A DNA stretch of 64,000 nt from Prescottella equi (GTDB lineage Bacteria > Actinomycetota > Actinomycetes > Mycobacteriales > Mycobacteriaceae): contig NZ_LWTX01000007.1 in the NCBI RefSeq assembly GCF_002094305.1, forward strand, positions 207,798-271,797. Direction: 5' to 3'. Shown here piece by piece: positions 26,548 to 35,064 of this stretch; positions within the stretch are counted from its first letter, which is position 1; each line of letters starts with the position of its first letter. A model generated the notes under the pieces. The model saw only the letters and a program-made list of their open reading frames with translations, did no database searches and had not been told where the DNA came from. Both the position numbers and the translations under genes were made by a program.

Positions 26548-27486
26548 ATGGCGAGGGTGCGCTGGCGCCTCGCGGGGGCCTGCGCGACCGCTCTGCTGGC
26601 CGCGGGCTGCATGTTCACCCACGACCCCAACGACCCGGCGGCAGCGTTCGCCGCCGACACCGTGCAGACGGTCACCGAGACGCCGGCGGGCACGCTCGAC
26701 GAGCGGATGACCCGGGCGGTGGACGACGCACTCGCCCGCGGCGCCGACGTATCGATCGCGCTCCTCGACCGGCGGGAGGGCACGTACTCCGCGGTCGCGG
26801 ACGCCACGTCGTTTCCCACCGCCTCGGTCGTCAAGCTCTTCATCGCCGACGACGTGCTGTTCCGCGAGGCCCGCGCCGAACACGAGCTCACCCCCGAGGA
26901 GCACGACCTCATCGGCCGGATGCTCGAACGCTCCGACGACGACGCCGCGAACACACTGTGGAACGAGTACGGCGGTCCCGAGATCGTCGAGGACGTCGTG
27001 GGCCGATACCACCTCACCGCGACCACCACGCCGTACGACGACAACTGGTGGAACACCGAGACCACCCCCGCCGACCTCGTCGACTACTACGCGGGACTGC
27101 TCGACGGGCGCGGCGGACTCGACGACGGCCGGCGCACCGAGATCCTCACGCACCTGCGTGCCTCGAACGCCACCTCCACCGAGGGCTACGACCAACGCTT
27201 CGGCCTGCCCGACGGCCTCGGTGCGGAGACCACGCTCGCCGTCAAGCAGGGCTGGATGTGCTGCATCGACGACCGCTGGACCCACGTGTCGACGGGCATC
27301 CTCGGCGAGGACGACCGCTACGTGCTGGTCGTCGTCTCCCGGGAGGACCTCGACTACGGCGACGACGACGCCGACTACCCCGACACGTCCCTGACTGCGG
27401 CGGTGGACGACGTCAGCGCGGCCCACGCCCGCGAAACCGTCACCGACGTCGTGCGAACGGTGTTCCCGCTGCAGCGGATCGCCTAG
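26548..27486 (+). CDS. lppW: LppW-like lipoprotein with beta-lactamase/serine hydrolase fold
   Basis: A 312-residue lipoprotein: the signal peptide ends in the lipobox LLAAGC (Cys21). The body resembles class A beta-lactamases. TASVVK gives the SxxK serine and lysine near residue 92, SDDDAAN stands for the SDN loop near 129, and KQG near 232 stands for KTG. Key residues are partly altered, so true beta-lactamase activity is doubtful. It lies between rplS and trmD like Rv2905 (lppW). ATG at 26548 has GGAGG six bases upstream. Its last 47 bases overlap the convergent oxidase gene. Confidence 0.85.
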   Translation: MARVRWRLAGACATALLAAGCMFTHDPNDPAAAFAADTVQTVTETPAGTLDERMTRAVDDALARGADVSIALLDRREGTYSAVADATSFPTASVVKLFIADDVLFREARAEHELTPEEHDLIGRMLERSDDDAANTLWNEYGGPEIVEDVVGRYHLTATTTPYDDNWWNTETTPADLVDYYAGLLDGRGGLDDGRRTEILTHLRASNATSTEGYDQRFGLPDGLGAETTLAVKQGWMCCIDDRWTHVSTGILGEDDRYVLVVVSREDLDYGDDDADYPDTSLTAAVDDVSAAHARETVTDVVRTVFPLQRIA

Positions 27487-28873
27487 GCCGTTCCTCGCGC
27501 CGGCTGCGCCCGGCGTGCACCGGGTCGTCGGCCGCGAGCACCTCGCGGGCGGCCCGCTCCCCCGAACGCACCGCGCCGTCGACCCATCCGCACATCACCG
27601 CGGAACTCTCCGTGCCGGCCCAGTGGATGCGCCCACACGGCGACCGCAGCGCAGGGCCGAACTCGGTGAGCACCCCGGTGGGTGCATGGCTGAGCATGCC
27701 TCCGCCGGAGTACCTTTCGGCGCTCCAGTCCTGCTCGATATAGTCGACAGGAGTGGCCGCGTCGTGGCCGAACCGTTCGGCGAGGGCACCGAGAACCGCG
27801 GTGCGACGCTCCGACGCCGCGAGCCTGCCCAACTCCCGCGCACGAGGCCCCTCGACGATCACACACAACACCCCCGGCCGCGGCGCGTCCGTACCCGCGT
27901 CGATCGTCACCATCGCCGGCGAGTCGGGCGCGGCGGACTGCCCCGACAGGCCGTCGGCGCGCCAGAACGGTTCGTCGTAGACGACCGAGATCTTCCGGAT
28001 CGCACCGCTCGGCATCCGCTGGTGCAGGAACGTCCGGTCGACCGGGAGCAGCGGCTCGTACCGAATCTGCCCGGCCACCGCGATCGGCACCGCAACGATG
28101 GCCCGCCGCGCCCGGACCGACACGTGGTCGGTGGTGACGGTGACACCGGAGGCGTCCTGCGCGATCGTGTGCACAGGCTGCGAAAGGTGCAGGGAGCGAC
28201 CGAGTTCGGCGGCCATGGGCCGATAGATCGCCCCCATGCCGCCGACAGGGCGGGAGTCCTGTGCCGCGTCCGCGACCCCCAGGACGAATCCCGGGCCACC
28301 GCCGGACGCCATCTGATACAGCACGAACAGGAAGGACACCTCCGACGCCGCGGACGTGTAGCACCCGGCGATCGCCATCTCGAGCAGTTGGCGCGCCGGC
28401 TTCGACAGCACATTGTCGTCCAGCCACTTCGCGAGACTGATCCGGTCCCATTCGACCGCCCGCTTCGCCTCCCACGGCGCGTCGAGTGGAACGGTCTTGC
28501 ACAGTTCCCCGAGTTCGAGAAAGACCGTGCCGAGATTCGCGACCGCCCACGGACTCATCGTCATCGGGATCGTGCCCTGATAGCGGTACTTCCTACCGTC
28601 GACCACCATCATCGCGTCGCCACCGGTGTACTGCTTGTACCTCGACACCCCGAACTCGGACATCAACGCGAGGATGCGGTCCTGGCCGGGGCCGACCCAC
28701 GCACCGCCCCGGTCGATCCAGGTTCCGTCGGCGCGGGTCTCGGTGAAGGTGCGCCCGCCGATGCGGTCCCGGGCGTCGAGCAGGACCACGGAGCGGCCCG
28801 CCTGTTTCAGGCGCAGAGCCGCAGTCAGACCCGCGAACCCAGCTCCCACCACGCAAAAGTCGACGTCTGTCAT
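27440..28873 (-). CDS. flavin monoamine oxidase family protein
   Basis: A 477-residue FAD-dependent amine oxidase. The dinucleotide-binding motif VVGAGFAGLTAALRL is at residues 8-22, followed by RIGGRTFTET and DRGGAWVGPGQDRI. The C-terminal FAD motif is GRIHWAGTESS near 420, followed by GWVDGAVRSGERAA. Relatives oxidise putrescine, tyramine or similar amines to aldehydes with H2O2. No signal peptide is present. The last about 30 residues are Arg/Pro-rich and unlike the family; they are encoded where the gene overlaps lppW. ATG at 28873 has GAGG 9 bases upstream. Substrate not determined. Confidence 0.9.
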   Translation of the reverse strand: MTDVDFCVVGAGFAGLTAALRLKQAGRSVVLLDARDRIGGRTFTETRADGTWIDRGGAWVGPGQDRILALMSEFGVSRYKQYTGGDAMMVVDGRKYRYQGTIPMTMSPWAVANLGTVFLELGELCKTVPLDAPWEAKRAVEWDRISLAKWLDDNVLSKPARQLLEMAIAGCYTSAASEVSFLFVLYQMASGGGPGFVLGVADAAQDSRPVGGMGAIYRPMAAELGRSLHLSQPVHTIAQDASGVTVTTDHVSVRARRAIVAVPIAVAGQIRYEPLLPVDRTFLHQRMPSGAIRKISVVYDEPFWRADGLSGQSAAPDSPAMVTIDAGTDAPRPGVLCVIVEGPRARELGRLAASERRTAVLGALAERFGHDAATPVDYIEQDWSAERYSGGGMLSHAPTGVLTEFGPALRSPCGRIHWAGTESSAVMCGWVDGAVRSGERAAREVLAADDPVHAGRSRREERPRRSAAAGTPFARRR

Positions 28874-28951
28874 TGCCGGTCACCTCGAGTTCCTGCCTAC
28901 TCGTGTGACCCACTCCAGGTCAAAGGCCCGGCGAAACCGATCGGGAACCGA

Positions 28952-29650
28952 TCAGGAAAGGAGATCGGGACGACGCTCGGCCGTCCGCTGCAGCGACTGC
29001 TCCCGCCGCCACGCCGCGACCTTGGCGTGATCCCCCGACAGGAGGATCGGCGGGACGTCGAGCCCGCGCCAGCTGACGGGACGGGTGTAGCTCGGCCCTT
29101 CGAGGAGGCCGTCGGAGAACGAATCCTCTTGGTGGGACTGCTGATTGCCGAGCACACCCGGGAGCAGGCGGACGACGGCCTCGACCATGACGAGGACCGC
29201 GGCCTCGCCGCCGATGAGGACGTAGTCGCCGATCGAGACCTCCTCGACCCGCACCCGACGGGCAGCGTCGTCGAACACGCGCTGGTCGATGCCCTCGTAC
29301 CGTCCGCACGCGAAGACCAGGTGCTTCTCTTCCGCCCAGCGGTGGGCGGTGGCCTGAGTGAAGGGCACACCGGCGGGGGTCGGCACCACGAGGAGGGCCT
29401 CGGAATCGGGCTCGCCGTTCTCGTCGGTGAGGACCTCGTCGAGCGCGTCGCCCCACACGGTCGGCTTCATGACCATGCCGGGGCCGCCTCCGTAAGGCGA
29501 GTCGTCGACGGCTTTGTGTACATCGTGGGTCCAGCGTCGCAGGTCGTGGACGCCGACGGAGATCAGCCCCTTGTCGATCGCCTTGCCCAGGAGCGCCGCA
29601 CGGAGCGGCTCGAGGTACTCGGGGAAGATCGTGACTACGTCGAGACGCAC
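28952..29650 (-). CDS. trmD: tRNA (guanine37-N1)-methyltransferase
   Basis: Methylates G37 next to the anticodon with SAM, preventing frameshifts; essential in bacteria. The SPOUT knot is evident: [45 protein letters not shown] and [35 protein letters not shown] and VLLSGDH-like [16 protein letters not shown] follow. 232 residues. The GTG at 29650 gives the standard N-terminus; further upstream the frame is antisense to rimM. It follows rimM by 10 bp in the rpsP operon. Rv2906c orthologue. Confidence 0.97.
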   Translation of the reverse strand: MRLDVVTIFPEYLEPLRAALLGKAIDKGLISVGVHDLRRWTHDVHKAVDDSPYGGGPGMVMKPTVWGDALDEVLTDENGEPDSEALLVVPTPAGVPFTQATAHRWAEEKHLVFACGRYEGIDQRVFDDAARRVRVEEVSIGDYVLIGGEAAVLVMVEAVVRLLPGVLGNQQSHQEDSFSDGLLEGPSYTRPVSWRGLDVPPILLSGDHAKVAAWRREQSLQRTAERRPDLLS

Positions 29651-29660
29651 GGTGGTTCGG

Positions 29661-30227
29661 TCACTCCTCGTTGCGGCTGTCGCCGAAGTCGGGGTCCAGC
29701 AAGCCCTCCGGCGGATCGATCTCGATGAGGCCGTCGGCCACCGAGACGGTGGGCACGATCGCCGTGACGAACGGGACGAGCAGTTCGCCGGATGTCTGCC
29801 CCTCCGGGCGGATCGACAGCAATTCACCTGCCGCAGAATGCAATACCTCGAGCACGGTGCCCACCGGAGTGCCGGCATCGGGGCGGCCGGCGGCCATCCG
29901 CACGGTCAACCCCTCGAGCTCGTGATCGTAGAACTCGTCCGGATCGTCGGACGGGGTGAGATCAGCGGTGTCGATCACGAACAGCGTGCCGCGCAGATTG
30001 TCCGCCGCGGTGCGATCGGCTACGCCCTCGAGGCGCAGCAGAAGCCGCCCGGAATGCTCCCGGGCGGCTTCCACCGTGTATGTGTGCAGCTTGTTCTCGC
30101 GCGGCTTGCGGCCACGCAGTTCGGCACCGACGGCGAAGCGCTCCTCGGGTTCGTCCGTACGAACCTCGACGACCAGCTCTCCCCTGATGCCGTGCGACTT
30201 GGCGACGCGGCCTACGACGAGTTCCAC
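29661..30227 (-). CDS. rimM: 16S rRNA processing protein RimM
   Basis: Assists 30S maturation by binding S19. The 188-residue protein starts with the usual [28 protein letters not shown] and has a PRC-barrel second half ([55 protein letters not shown]). GTG at 30227 lies 6 bp after the KH gene. It is the third gene of rpsP-KH-rimM-trmD. Rv2907c orthologue. Confidence 0.96.
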   Translation of the reverse strand: MELVVGRVAKSHGIRGELVVEVRTDEPEERFAVGAELRGRKPRENKLHTYTVEAAREHSGRLLLRLEGVADRTAADNLRGTLFVIDTADLTPSDDPDEFYDHELEGLTVRMAAGRPDAGTPVGTVLEVLHSAAGELLSIRPEGQTSGELLVPFVTAIVPTVSVADGLIEIDPPEGLLDPDFGDSRNEE

Positions 30228-30233
30228 TGCGTA

Positions 30234-30476
30234 CTACAGATCGGTGTCGACGACGTCGACGCGGATTCCGCGGCCTCCGATACCGGAGACGAGGGTCCGC
30301 AGGGCGGTCGCGGTACGACCACCGCGACCGATCACCTTACCGAGATCGTCGGGGTGCACATGCACCTCGACGGTACGTCCCCGACGCCCCGTGATCAGCT
30401 CGACGCGAACGTCGTCGGGGTTGGCGACGATCCCACGGACGAGATGCTCGACGGCATCGGCGACAACGGCGCTCAT
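30234..30476 (-). CDS. khpA: KH-domain RNA-binding protein (UPF0109/KhpA)
   Basis: An 80-residue single KH domain. The core VEVHVHPDDLGKVIGRGGRTATALRT-type segment holds the GxxG loop (IGRGG) that binds RNA. KhpA proteins pair with KhpB/Jag and affect cell division and RNA metabolism. The ATG at 30476 shares a base with the rpsP stop (TAATG), so it is coupled to rpsP. Rv2908c orthologue in the invariant rpsP-khpA-rimM-trmD order. Confidence 0.94.
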   Translation of the reverse strand: MSAVVADAVEHLVRGIVANPDDVRVELITGRRGRTVEVHVHPDDLGKVIGRGGRTATALRTLVSGIGGRGIRVDVVDTDL

Positions 30477-30925
30477 TACTCGGCAGCCTCGGCGGACTCG
30501 GCGTCGGCAGCGGGAGCCTCCGCGGCCTCTTCCTTGGCGGCCTTCTTCTTCTTGGGGGTGATGGCCTCGGAGACCGGCTCGTTCTCGGCCTGCGCCAGCG
30601 CAGCCTGGAACAGCTCCAGCTTGGTGGGCTTGGCTTCCTTGGTGCGCAGGGTGCCCTCGGCGCCCGGCAGACCCTTGAACTTCTGCCAGTCGCCCGTGAT
30701 CTTGAGCAGGGCCTCGACGGGCTCGGTCGGCTGCGCGCCGACGCCCAGCCAGTACTGTGCGCGCTCCGAGTCGATCTCGATCAGAGACGGCTCTTCCTTC
30801 GGGTGGTACTTGCCGATGGTCTCGATCGCACGGCCGTCACGGCGGGTGCGGGAATCCGCGACGATGATCCGGTACTGCGCGTTGCGGATCTTGCCGAGGC
30901 GGGTGAGCTTGATCTTGACAGCCAT
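30476..30925 (-). CDS. rpsP: 30S ribosomal protein S16 with C-terminal extension
   Basis: A small-subunit assembly protein. [30 protein letters not shown] N-terminus and the [15 protein letters not shown] segment define S16. The conserved domain ends near residue 95; the rest is a Lys-, Ala- and Glu-rich tail ([17 protein letters not shown]). Length is 149 against about 80-90 in E. coli, a known trait of actinobacterial S16. ATG at 30925 has AAGGAG 12 bases upstream; a longer frame upstream has no family support. First gene of its operon. Confidence 0.96.
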   Translation of the reverse strand: MAVKIKLTRLGKIRNAQYRIIVADSRTRRDGRAIETIGKYHPKEEPSLIEIDSERAQYWLGVGAQPTEPVEALLKITGDWQKFKGLPGAEGTLRTKEAKPTKLELFQAALAQAENEPVSEAITPKKKKAAKEEAAEAPAADAESAEAAE

Positions 30926-31180
30926 TACGCTGTGCATCTCCTTCAGCACGCACACCTGTGCGCACATGTCACGTGCAATTCAGCGACCCACCAGGATGGT
31001 GAGTCCGGTTTTGCCTCTCTCCTGTGACCGCCGCGCGGTACGTAACCGGATGCGACGAACAGCGGTTGATTCTGCCAGACGACCCACCGCGAACGGAAAC
31101 GCAGTCCACGCGACCGCTGCGCCGCAGCTCAGGTGACCAGAACCACCGAGGACCCCTACGGGGACCAGCCTCACCTCGGG

Positions 31181-31186
31181 TACCGT
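31181..31186 (+). promoter_or_regulatory. -10 box TACCGT of the LprD-like gene, leaderless
   Basis: TACCGT ends 6 bases before GTG 31193, with no ribosome binding site. It argues for this start rather than the GTG at 31133. The stretch 30926-31180 otherwise shows no gene. Confidence 0.55.
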
Positions 31187-31192
31187 CGAAGT

Positions 31193-31600
31193 GTGGCCCG
31201 AACTCGTCGAAAAAGCCGGCCGGCACTGATCGTGCTGGTCGTCGTCGCATCGCTCGGATGCCTGGCGCTCGGCTGGTGGCAATGGATGCGTTTCGAGTCC
31301 GTCGGCGGCACCGGCCAGAACCTCGGCTACGCATTCCAGTGGCCGCTCTTCGCGGCGTTCGTCGTGTACGCGTACCGACGCTTCGTGCAGCTCGAGGACG
31401 GCGACGCCCAGGTCGGCGGAGCCGGCACCGCGGACGGAGAACCCACGGAGGTCCCCGAGGGGCTCCTCCCGGAGCGCCCCAAAGCGCCGACCACGACCGA
31501 CCCCAGCGATTTCGACGACTCCGACGCCCGGCAGATGCTCGAGTACAACGATTACCTCGCCGAGCTCTCCGCTCGCGAGCCCGATAGGAGCGACAAGTGA
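31193..31600 (+). CDS. LprD-like small membrane protein
   Basis: A 135-residue protein: a basic N-terminus (ARTRRKSRP), one helix with LIVLVVVASLGCLALGWWQWMRF, GGTGQNLGYAFQWPLFAAFVVYAYRRFV with a second helix, and an acidic, Pro-rich C-terminal half. SLGC inside helix 1 resembles a weak lipobox. The pattern and the partner DUF3817 gene match Rv1343c (lprD) and Rv1342c. Function unknown. The start at 31193 is chosen from the TACCGT -10 box; an in-frame GTG at 31133 would add 20 residues with poorer codon use. It overlaps the next gene by 4 bp (GTGA). Confidence 0.78.
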   Translation: MARTRRKSRPALIVLVVVASLGCLALGWWQWMRFESVGGTGQNLGYAFQWPLFAAFVVYAYRRFVQLEDGDAQVGGAGTADGEPTEVPEGLLPERPKAPTTTDPSDFDDSDARQMLEYNDYLAELSAREPDRSDK

Positions 31601-31977
31601 GCGGCGGCCCCCACGAGACCACCCCACAGCAGACCGCGACCGCAGCGGCGCCCACGCCGCAGGACAACAAGAAGATCGCGTCGGCCCTGCTTCGCTACCG
31701 CGTTCTCGCCTACGCGACGGGTATCTGGCTTCTCGTCCTCACGGCCGAGATGGTCGCGAAGTACATCTTCAGCGTCGACAACCTCCCCACCTGGATCGCG
31801 ATCGTCCATGGCTGGGTCTACTTCGTGTACCTGATCCTCACCATCGACCTCGCGGTGAAGGTGCGCTGGCCCGCGGGTCGCACGATCGGCACGCTGCTCG
31901 CCGGCACCATCCCGTTCCTGTCGTTCTTCGTCGAGCACTGGCGCACCCAGCAGGTCAAGAAGGACTTCGGCGTCTGA
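31597..31977 (+). CDS. DUF3817 membrane protein
   Basis: A 126-residue protein with a disordered Thr/Ala/Pro-rich N-terminus (about 25 residues) and three hydrophobic segments: RVLAYATGIWLLVLTAEMV, IVHGWVYFVYLILTIDLAV and TIGTLLAGTIPFLSFFVEHW. This is the DUF3817 pattern, with HG in the second helix and a final FxxEHW. Function unknown. GTG overlaps the LprD-like stop, so the two are coupled. A paralogue lies at 57826-58197. Rv1342c orthologue by order. Confidence 0.88.
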   Translation: MSGGPHETTPQQTATAAAPTPQDNKKIASALLRYRVLAYATGIWLLVLTAEMVAKYIFSVDNLPTWIAIVHGWVYFVYLILTIDLAVKVRWPAGRTIGTLLAGTIPFLSFFVEHWRTQQVKKDFGV

Positions 31978-31994
31978 AGCGGCGCCACCGCACC

Positions 31995-32046
31995 CACAGA
32001 CACGCGCAGGGCCCGTCCGATCGGACGGGCCCTGCGCGTGTCTGTG
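31995..32046. terminator. perfect 52-nt palindromic bidirectional terminator
   Basis: Two 26-base arms are exact complements with no unpaired centre. The repeat starts 18 bases after the DUF3817 stop (31977) and ends 10 bases before the rdgB stop (32057), between the convergent genes. Core GCAGGGCCCGTCCGA and complement. One of the longest perfect hairpins in the window. Confidence 0.9.
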
Positions 32047-32056
32047 AGGTTCGCGG

Positions 32057-32668
32057 TCAGCCGTGGGCCAGCGCCGCGAGAGCCGGCACCAGCTGAGCCA
32101 GCGCGAGGCCGCGGTGCGACGCGGCGTCCTTCTCCTGCGGGGACAGCTCCGCCGACGTGCGCCGGTCACCCTCGGGCTCGAATACGGGGTCATAGCCGAA
32201 GCCATTGTCACCGCGAGGCTCTCGCACGATCCGCCCACGCCATTCGCCCCGCACGACGACGGTGTCCTGTCCGGGGATGGCGAGTGCGCACGCCGACACG
32301 AACGCCGCACCGCGTCGCTCGTCGGGCACGTCCGCCAGCTGTCCGAGCAGCAGCGCGGTGTTGGCGTCGTCGTCGCCGTGACGACCGCTCCACCGCGCCG
32401 ACAGCACGCCGGGCATCCCGTTCAGCGCGTCGACCTCGAGTCCGGAGTCGTCGGCGACGCACGGCAGCCCGGTGGCCGCCGCGCCGTCCACGGCCTTGAC
32501 GATCGCGTTGGCCTCGAACGTCGCGCCGGTCTCCGGGGTCTCGGGAAACTCCGGTACCTCGTCGAGCCCGATCACCTCGAGGCCCTCGATTCCGGCGGCC
32601 GCCAGGACGCGACGGAGCTCACCGAGCTTCTTGGCATTCCGGCTGGCGACCAGGATCTTCCCGCTCAA
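32057..32668 (-). CDS. rdgB: non-canonical purine NTP pyrophosphatase (RdgB/HAM1)
   Basis: Hydrolyses dITP, ITP and XTP to monophosphates and so keeps deaminated purines out of [21 protein letters not shown] at the N-terminus, [14 protein letters not shown], the [13 protein letters not shown] loop, GVLSARWSG and [11 protein letters not shown] are all present. 203 residues. The start is a TTG overlapping the rph TGA as TTGA, giving the family's usual N-terminus ([11 protein letters not shown]) and coupled translation. Rv1341 orthologue. Confidence 0.94.
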   Translation of the reverse strand: MSGKILVASRNAKKLGELRRVLAAAGIEGLEVIGLDEVPEFPETPETGATFEANAIVKAVDGAAATGLPCVADDSGLEVDALNGMPGVLSARWSGRHGDDDANTALLLGQLADVPDERRGAAFVSACALAIPGQDTVVVRGEWRGRIVREPRGDNGFGYDPVFEPEGDRRTSAELSPQEKDAASHRGLALAQLVPALAALAHG

Positions 32669-33447
32669 CTGCCGAACGCCTTCTTCTTGGGCTCGGTCGC
32701 CTCGGGCAGCACGCCCGGGTACGGCTCGGCGAGTGCGGCCTGCTGGATCGCGAACAGCTGTTCGCAGCCGGCGAGCGCGGAGTCGAGCAGCTTGTCGAGC
32801 GTCGAGCGCGGGAACGTCGCCCCCTCGCCGGTCCCCTGGATCTCGACGAGCGTGCCCGTGTCGGTCGCGACGACGTTCATGTCGACCTCCGCGCGCGAAT
32901 CCTCCTCGTACGGCAGGTCCAGCCGGACCCGGCCGTCGACGACGCCGACGCTGACCGCGGCGATGGCGCACGAGATCGGCTGCGGGTCCGCGAGGCGGCC
33001 CGCGGCGCGCAGGTACGTCACGGCGTCGACGAGCGCGACGTAGGCGCCGGTGATGGCGGCGGTGCGGGTACCACCGTCGGCCTGCAACACGTCGCAGTCG
33101 ATCGCGATGGTGTTCTCACCGATCGCGGCGAGATCGATGCAGGCGCGCAGCGAGCGGCCGACCAGCCGACTGATCTCCTGCGTGCGCCCGCCGACCTTGC
33201 CCTTGACCGACTCGCGACCGCTGCGCGTGTGGGTGGCCGCGGGCAGCATCGCGTACTCGGCGGTGAGCCAGCCCAGCCCCGAACCCTTCCGCCAGCGCGG
33301 CACACCTTCTTCGACGCTCGCGGTGCACATGACCCGCGTGTTGCCGAACTCGACCAGCACCGACCCTGCGGGATGGTTGGTGAATCCTCGGGTGATCCGA
33401 ACCTCGCGGAGTTCGTCGTCCGTCCTACCGTCTTCTCGTGTCGTCAC
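32665..33447 (-). CDS. rph: ribonuclease PH
   Basis: A phosphate-dependent 3'-5' exonuclease that trims tRNA 3' ends. [80 protein letters not shown] and [14 protein letters not shown] cover the whole PH fold. 260 residues. The GTG at 33447 follows a TAGGCT -10 box by 7 bases. It overlaps rdgB at its end. Rv1340 orthologue. Confidence 0.96.
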   Translation of the reverse strand: MTTREDGRTDDELREVRITRGFTNHPAGSVLVEFGNTRVMCTASVEEGVPRWRKGSGLGWLTAEYAMLPAATHTRSGRESVKGKVGGRTQEISRLVGRSLRACIDLAAIGENTIAIDCDVLQADGGTRTAAITGAYVALVDAVTYLRAAGRLADPQPISCAIAAVSVGVVDGRVRLDLPYEEDSRAEVDMNVVATDTGTLVEIQGTGEGATFPRSTLDKLLDSALAGCEQLFAIQQAALAEPYPGVLPEATEPKKKAFGS

Positions 33448-33454
33448 GACCGAG

Positions 33455-33460
33455 AGCCTA
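33455..33460 (-). promoter_or_regulatory. -10 box TAGGCT of rph, leaderless
   Basis: The minus-strand TAGGCT ends 7 bases before GTG 33447 and lies just before the stop of the phosphodiesterase gene. It suggests rph-rdgB have their own promoter even though the upstream gene ends 20 bp away. Confidence 0.5.
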
Positions 33461-33467
33461 GTCGGGG

Positions 33468-34226
33468 TCAGACGGTGTAGACGTCCCCGGCCGACACGGC
33501 ATGCACCGGGCCGGAGAACTCGGCCTTCGCCTCGGCGATGACGTCCTCGCGGGACGTCCACGGCGGGATGTGGGTGAGCAGGAGTTCGCCGACGCCGGCC
33601 CGGGCGGCGACCCGGCCGGCCTCGGTGCCGGAGAGATGGATGCCCTCGGGGCGGTCGGGGCTGTGCGTCCACGACGCCTCGGACAGCAGCACGTCGGCGT
33701 CGCGTGCCAGGTCGACGACGGCGTCGCACATGCCGGTGTCGCCGGTGTACGCGAGGACCCGTCCGGCCTTGCTGGTGACGCGGAAACCGTAGGACTCCGG
33801 CGGATGGTTCACCCGGAACGCCTGGACCGCGATCTCGCCGATCTCGGCGACGTGGCCGTCGGACCAGCTGCGCAGATCGATGGTGTCGGAGATGTCGTCG
33901 AGTTCACCGCCGCACTCGGCCGATGCCACCCCGATGCGGCACGCGCTGTCGGTCGGGCCGTAGACGAGTGCGCGTCCGCTCGGCGGGGTGGGATGGTAGC
34001 GCCGCCAGACGAGCAGGCCGGGCATGTCGAGGCAGTGGTCGGCGTGCAGGTGCGAGAGCAGGATCGTGGCCTCGCCGGGATCGGCGTGCTTCTGCAGGGC
34101 GCCGAGGACGCCGGGCCCGAAATCCATGACGACCGGCGGAGTGCCGGGAGCGGTCAACAAGTAGCCCGAAGCAGCCGAGTCGGGTCCGGAGACGCTGCCC
34201 GAACATCCCAGGACCGTAATGCGCAT
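33468..34226 (-). CDS. metallo-beta-lactamase-fold hydrolase, Rv1339-like cyclic nucleotide phosphodiesterase
   Basis: A 252-residue MBL-fold protein. [11 protein letters not shown] at the N-terminus, [12 protein letters not shown] (HxHxDH, residues 59-64), [25 protein letters not shown], and LSEASW near the end give the two-metal site. The order beside rph matches Rv1339, an atypical class II phosphodiesterase reported to lower cAMP in mycobacteria. A membrane adenylate cyclase lies at the other end of this block. The ATG at 34226 gives the family start; the promoter is in the 123-bp gap towards the rhomboid gene. Confidence 0.88.
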   Translation of the reverse strand: MRITVLGCSGSVSGPDSAASGYLLTAPGTPPVVMDFGPGVLGALQKHADPGEATILLSHLHADHCLDMPGLLVWRRYHPTPPSGRALVYGPTDSACRIGVASAECGGELDDISDTIDLRSWSDGHVAEIGEIAVQAFRVNHPPESYGFRVTSKAGRVLAYTGDTGMCDAVVDLARDADVLLSEASWTHSPDRPEGIHLSGTEAGRVAARAGVGELLLTHIPPWTSREDVIAEAKAEFSGPVHAVSAGDVYTV

Positions 34227-34349
34227 GCAAACTATGCTGCCACGCGTACCCGGATCTCAAAAAGCTTCGGGCACTTTCGGTGGCGTCAACTCACATTCGA
34301 CGCGCGATTGTGATGCGTCGATACGCTGGTCGGCGGTGTGACGGTCGAG

Positions 34350-35006
34350 TCAGCGCAGCGGCCGCGCGCTCCCGGCGGAACCGATCGTCCCGGCCGCCGG
34401 AGCGCCCTTGCGGGCGTCGGCGGACAGGATCCAGGCGGCGACGACACCGCCGATCGCGCCGAACAGGTGGCCCTGCCACGAGATTCCGTACTGCCCGGGC
34501 AGCACGCCCCAGAGCATGCCGCCGTAGACGAACAGCACCGCCACGCCGAGCGCGATCTGCCCGAAACTTCTCGTGAAGATGCCGCGTACCAGCAGGAAGG
34601 TGAGCCACCCGAAGATCAGCACGGAGGCGCCGAGATGCGCGGTTCCGACGCCACCGGTCAACCATGTGCCGACGCCACCGATCACCCAGATGATCCCGGT
34701 TGCGGCGAGGCCGCGACCGATGCCCGACATCAGCACCAGGAAGCCGAGGACGAGCAGCGGCACGGTGTTGGCCAGCAGGTGGCCCCACCCGTAGTGCAGC
34801 ATGGGGGCGAAGAGGATTCCCCACAAACCGTCGAGCGTGCGCGGTTCGACTCCCCACTGGTCCAGTGGGTTCTTCGGCGCGATCGTGTCGAACGCCTCCA
34901 GGACGTAGAGGACGACCGCGAACCCGCCGACGGTCATCGCGGCCCGCTGCCACAGCGGGCGCGGAACGCGGGGCGGGGTCACGCGAACTTCGGATCCGGT
35001 GCTCAC
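34350..35006 (-). CDS. rhomboid-family intramembrane serine protease
   Basis: A 218-residue membrane protease with about six helices. The catalytic serine lies in HLGASVLIFG (GxS) and the catalytic histidine in WQGHLFGAIGG. The first-loop histidine-rich LHYGWGHLLANTVPLL segment is also typical. It cleaves transmembrane substrates; targets here are unknown. The C-terminus is an Ala/Gly/Arg-rich tail. GTG at 35006 follows TACGCT by 7 bases. Position equals Rv1337. murI, which follows this gene in M. tuberculosis, is absent from the 123-bp gap. Confidence 0.93.
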   Translation of the reverse strand: MSTGSEVRVTPPRVPRPLWQRAAMTVGGFAVVLYVLEAFDTIAPKNPLDQWGVEPRTLDGLWGILFAPMLHYGWGHLLANTVPLLVLGFLVLMSGIGRGLAATGIIWVIGGVGTWLTGGVGTAHLGASVLIFGWLTFLLVRGIFTRSFGQIALGVAVLFVYGGMLWGVLPGQYGISWQGHLFGAIGGVVAAWILSADARKGAPAAGTIGSAGSARPLR

Positions 35007-35013
35007 GGAACCG

Positions 35014-35019
35014 AGCGTA
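35014..35019 (-). promoter_or_regulatory. -10 box TACGCT of the rhomboid gene, leaderless
   Basis: On the minus strand TACGCT ends 7 bases before GTG 35006 without a ribosome binding site. Confidence 0.55.
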
Positions 35020-35064
35020 CCGACCACCACCGACCGGCGACCGGTGGCGAACGGTGCCCGCCGC

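Noticed and set aside
26548..27486. lppW as a true class A beta-lactamase resistance gene
   Set aside because: SxxK is present but the KTG motif reads KQG and the loop around SDN is altered; location matches the housekeeping lipoprotein LppW.
30926..31020. TGTGCGCACA-like inverted repeats as a possible mobile element end or operator upstream of rpsP
   Set aside because: Short, imperfect, and without a transposase or flanking duplication; probably chance in GC-rich sequence.
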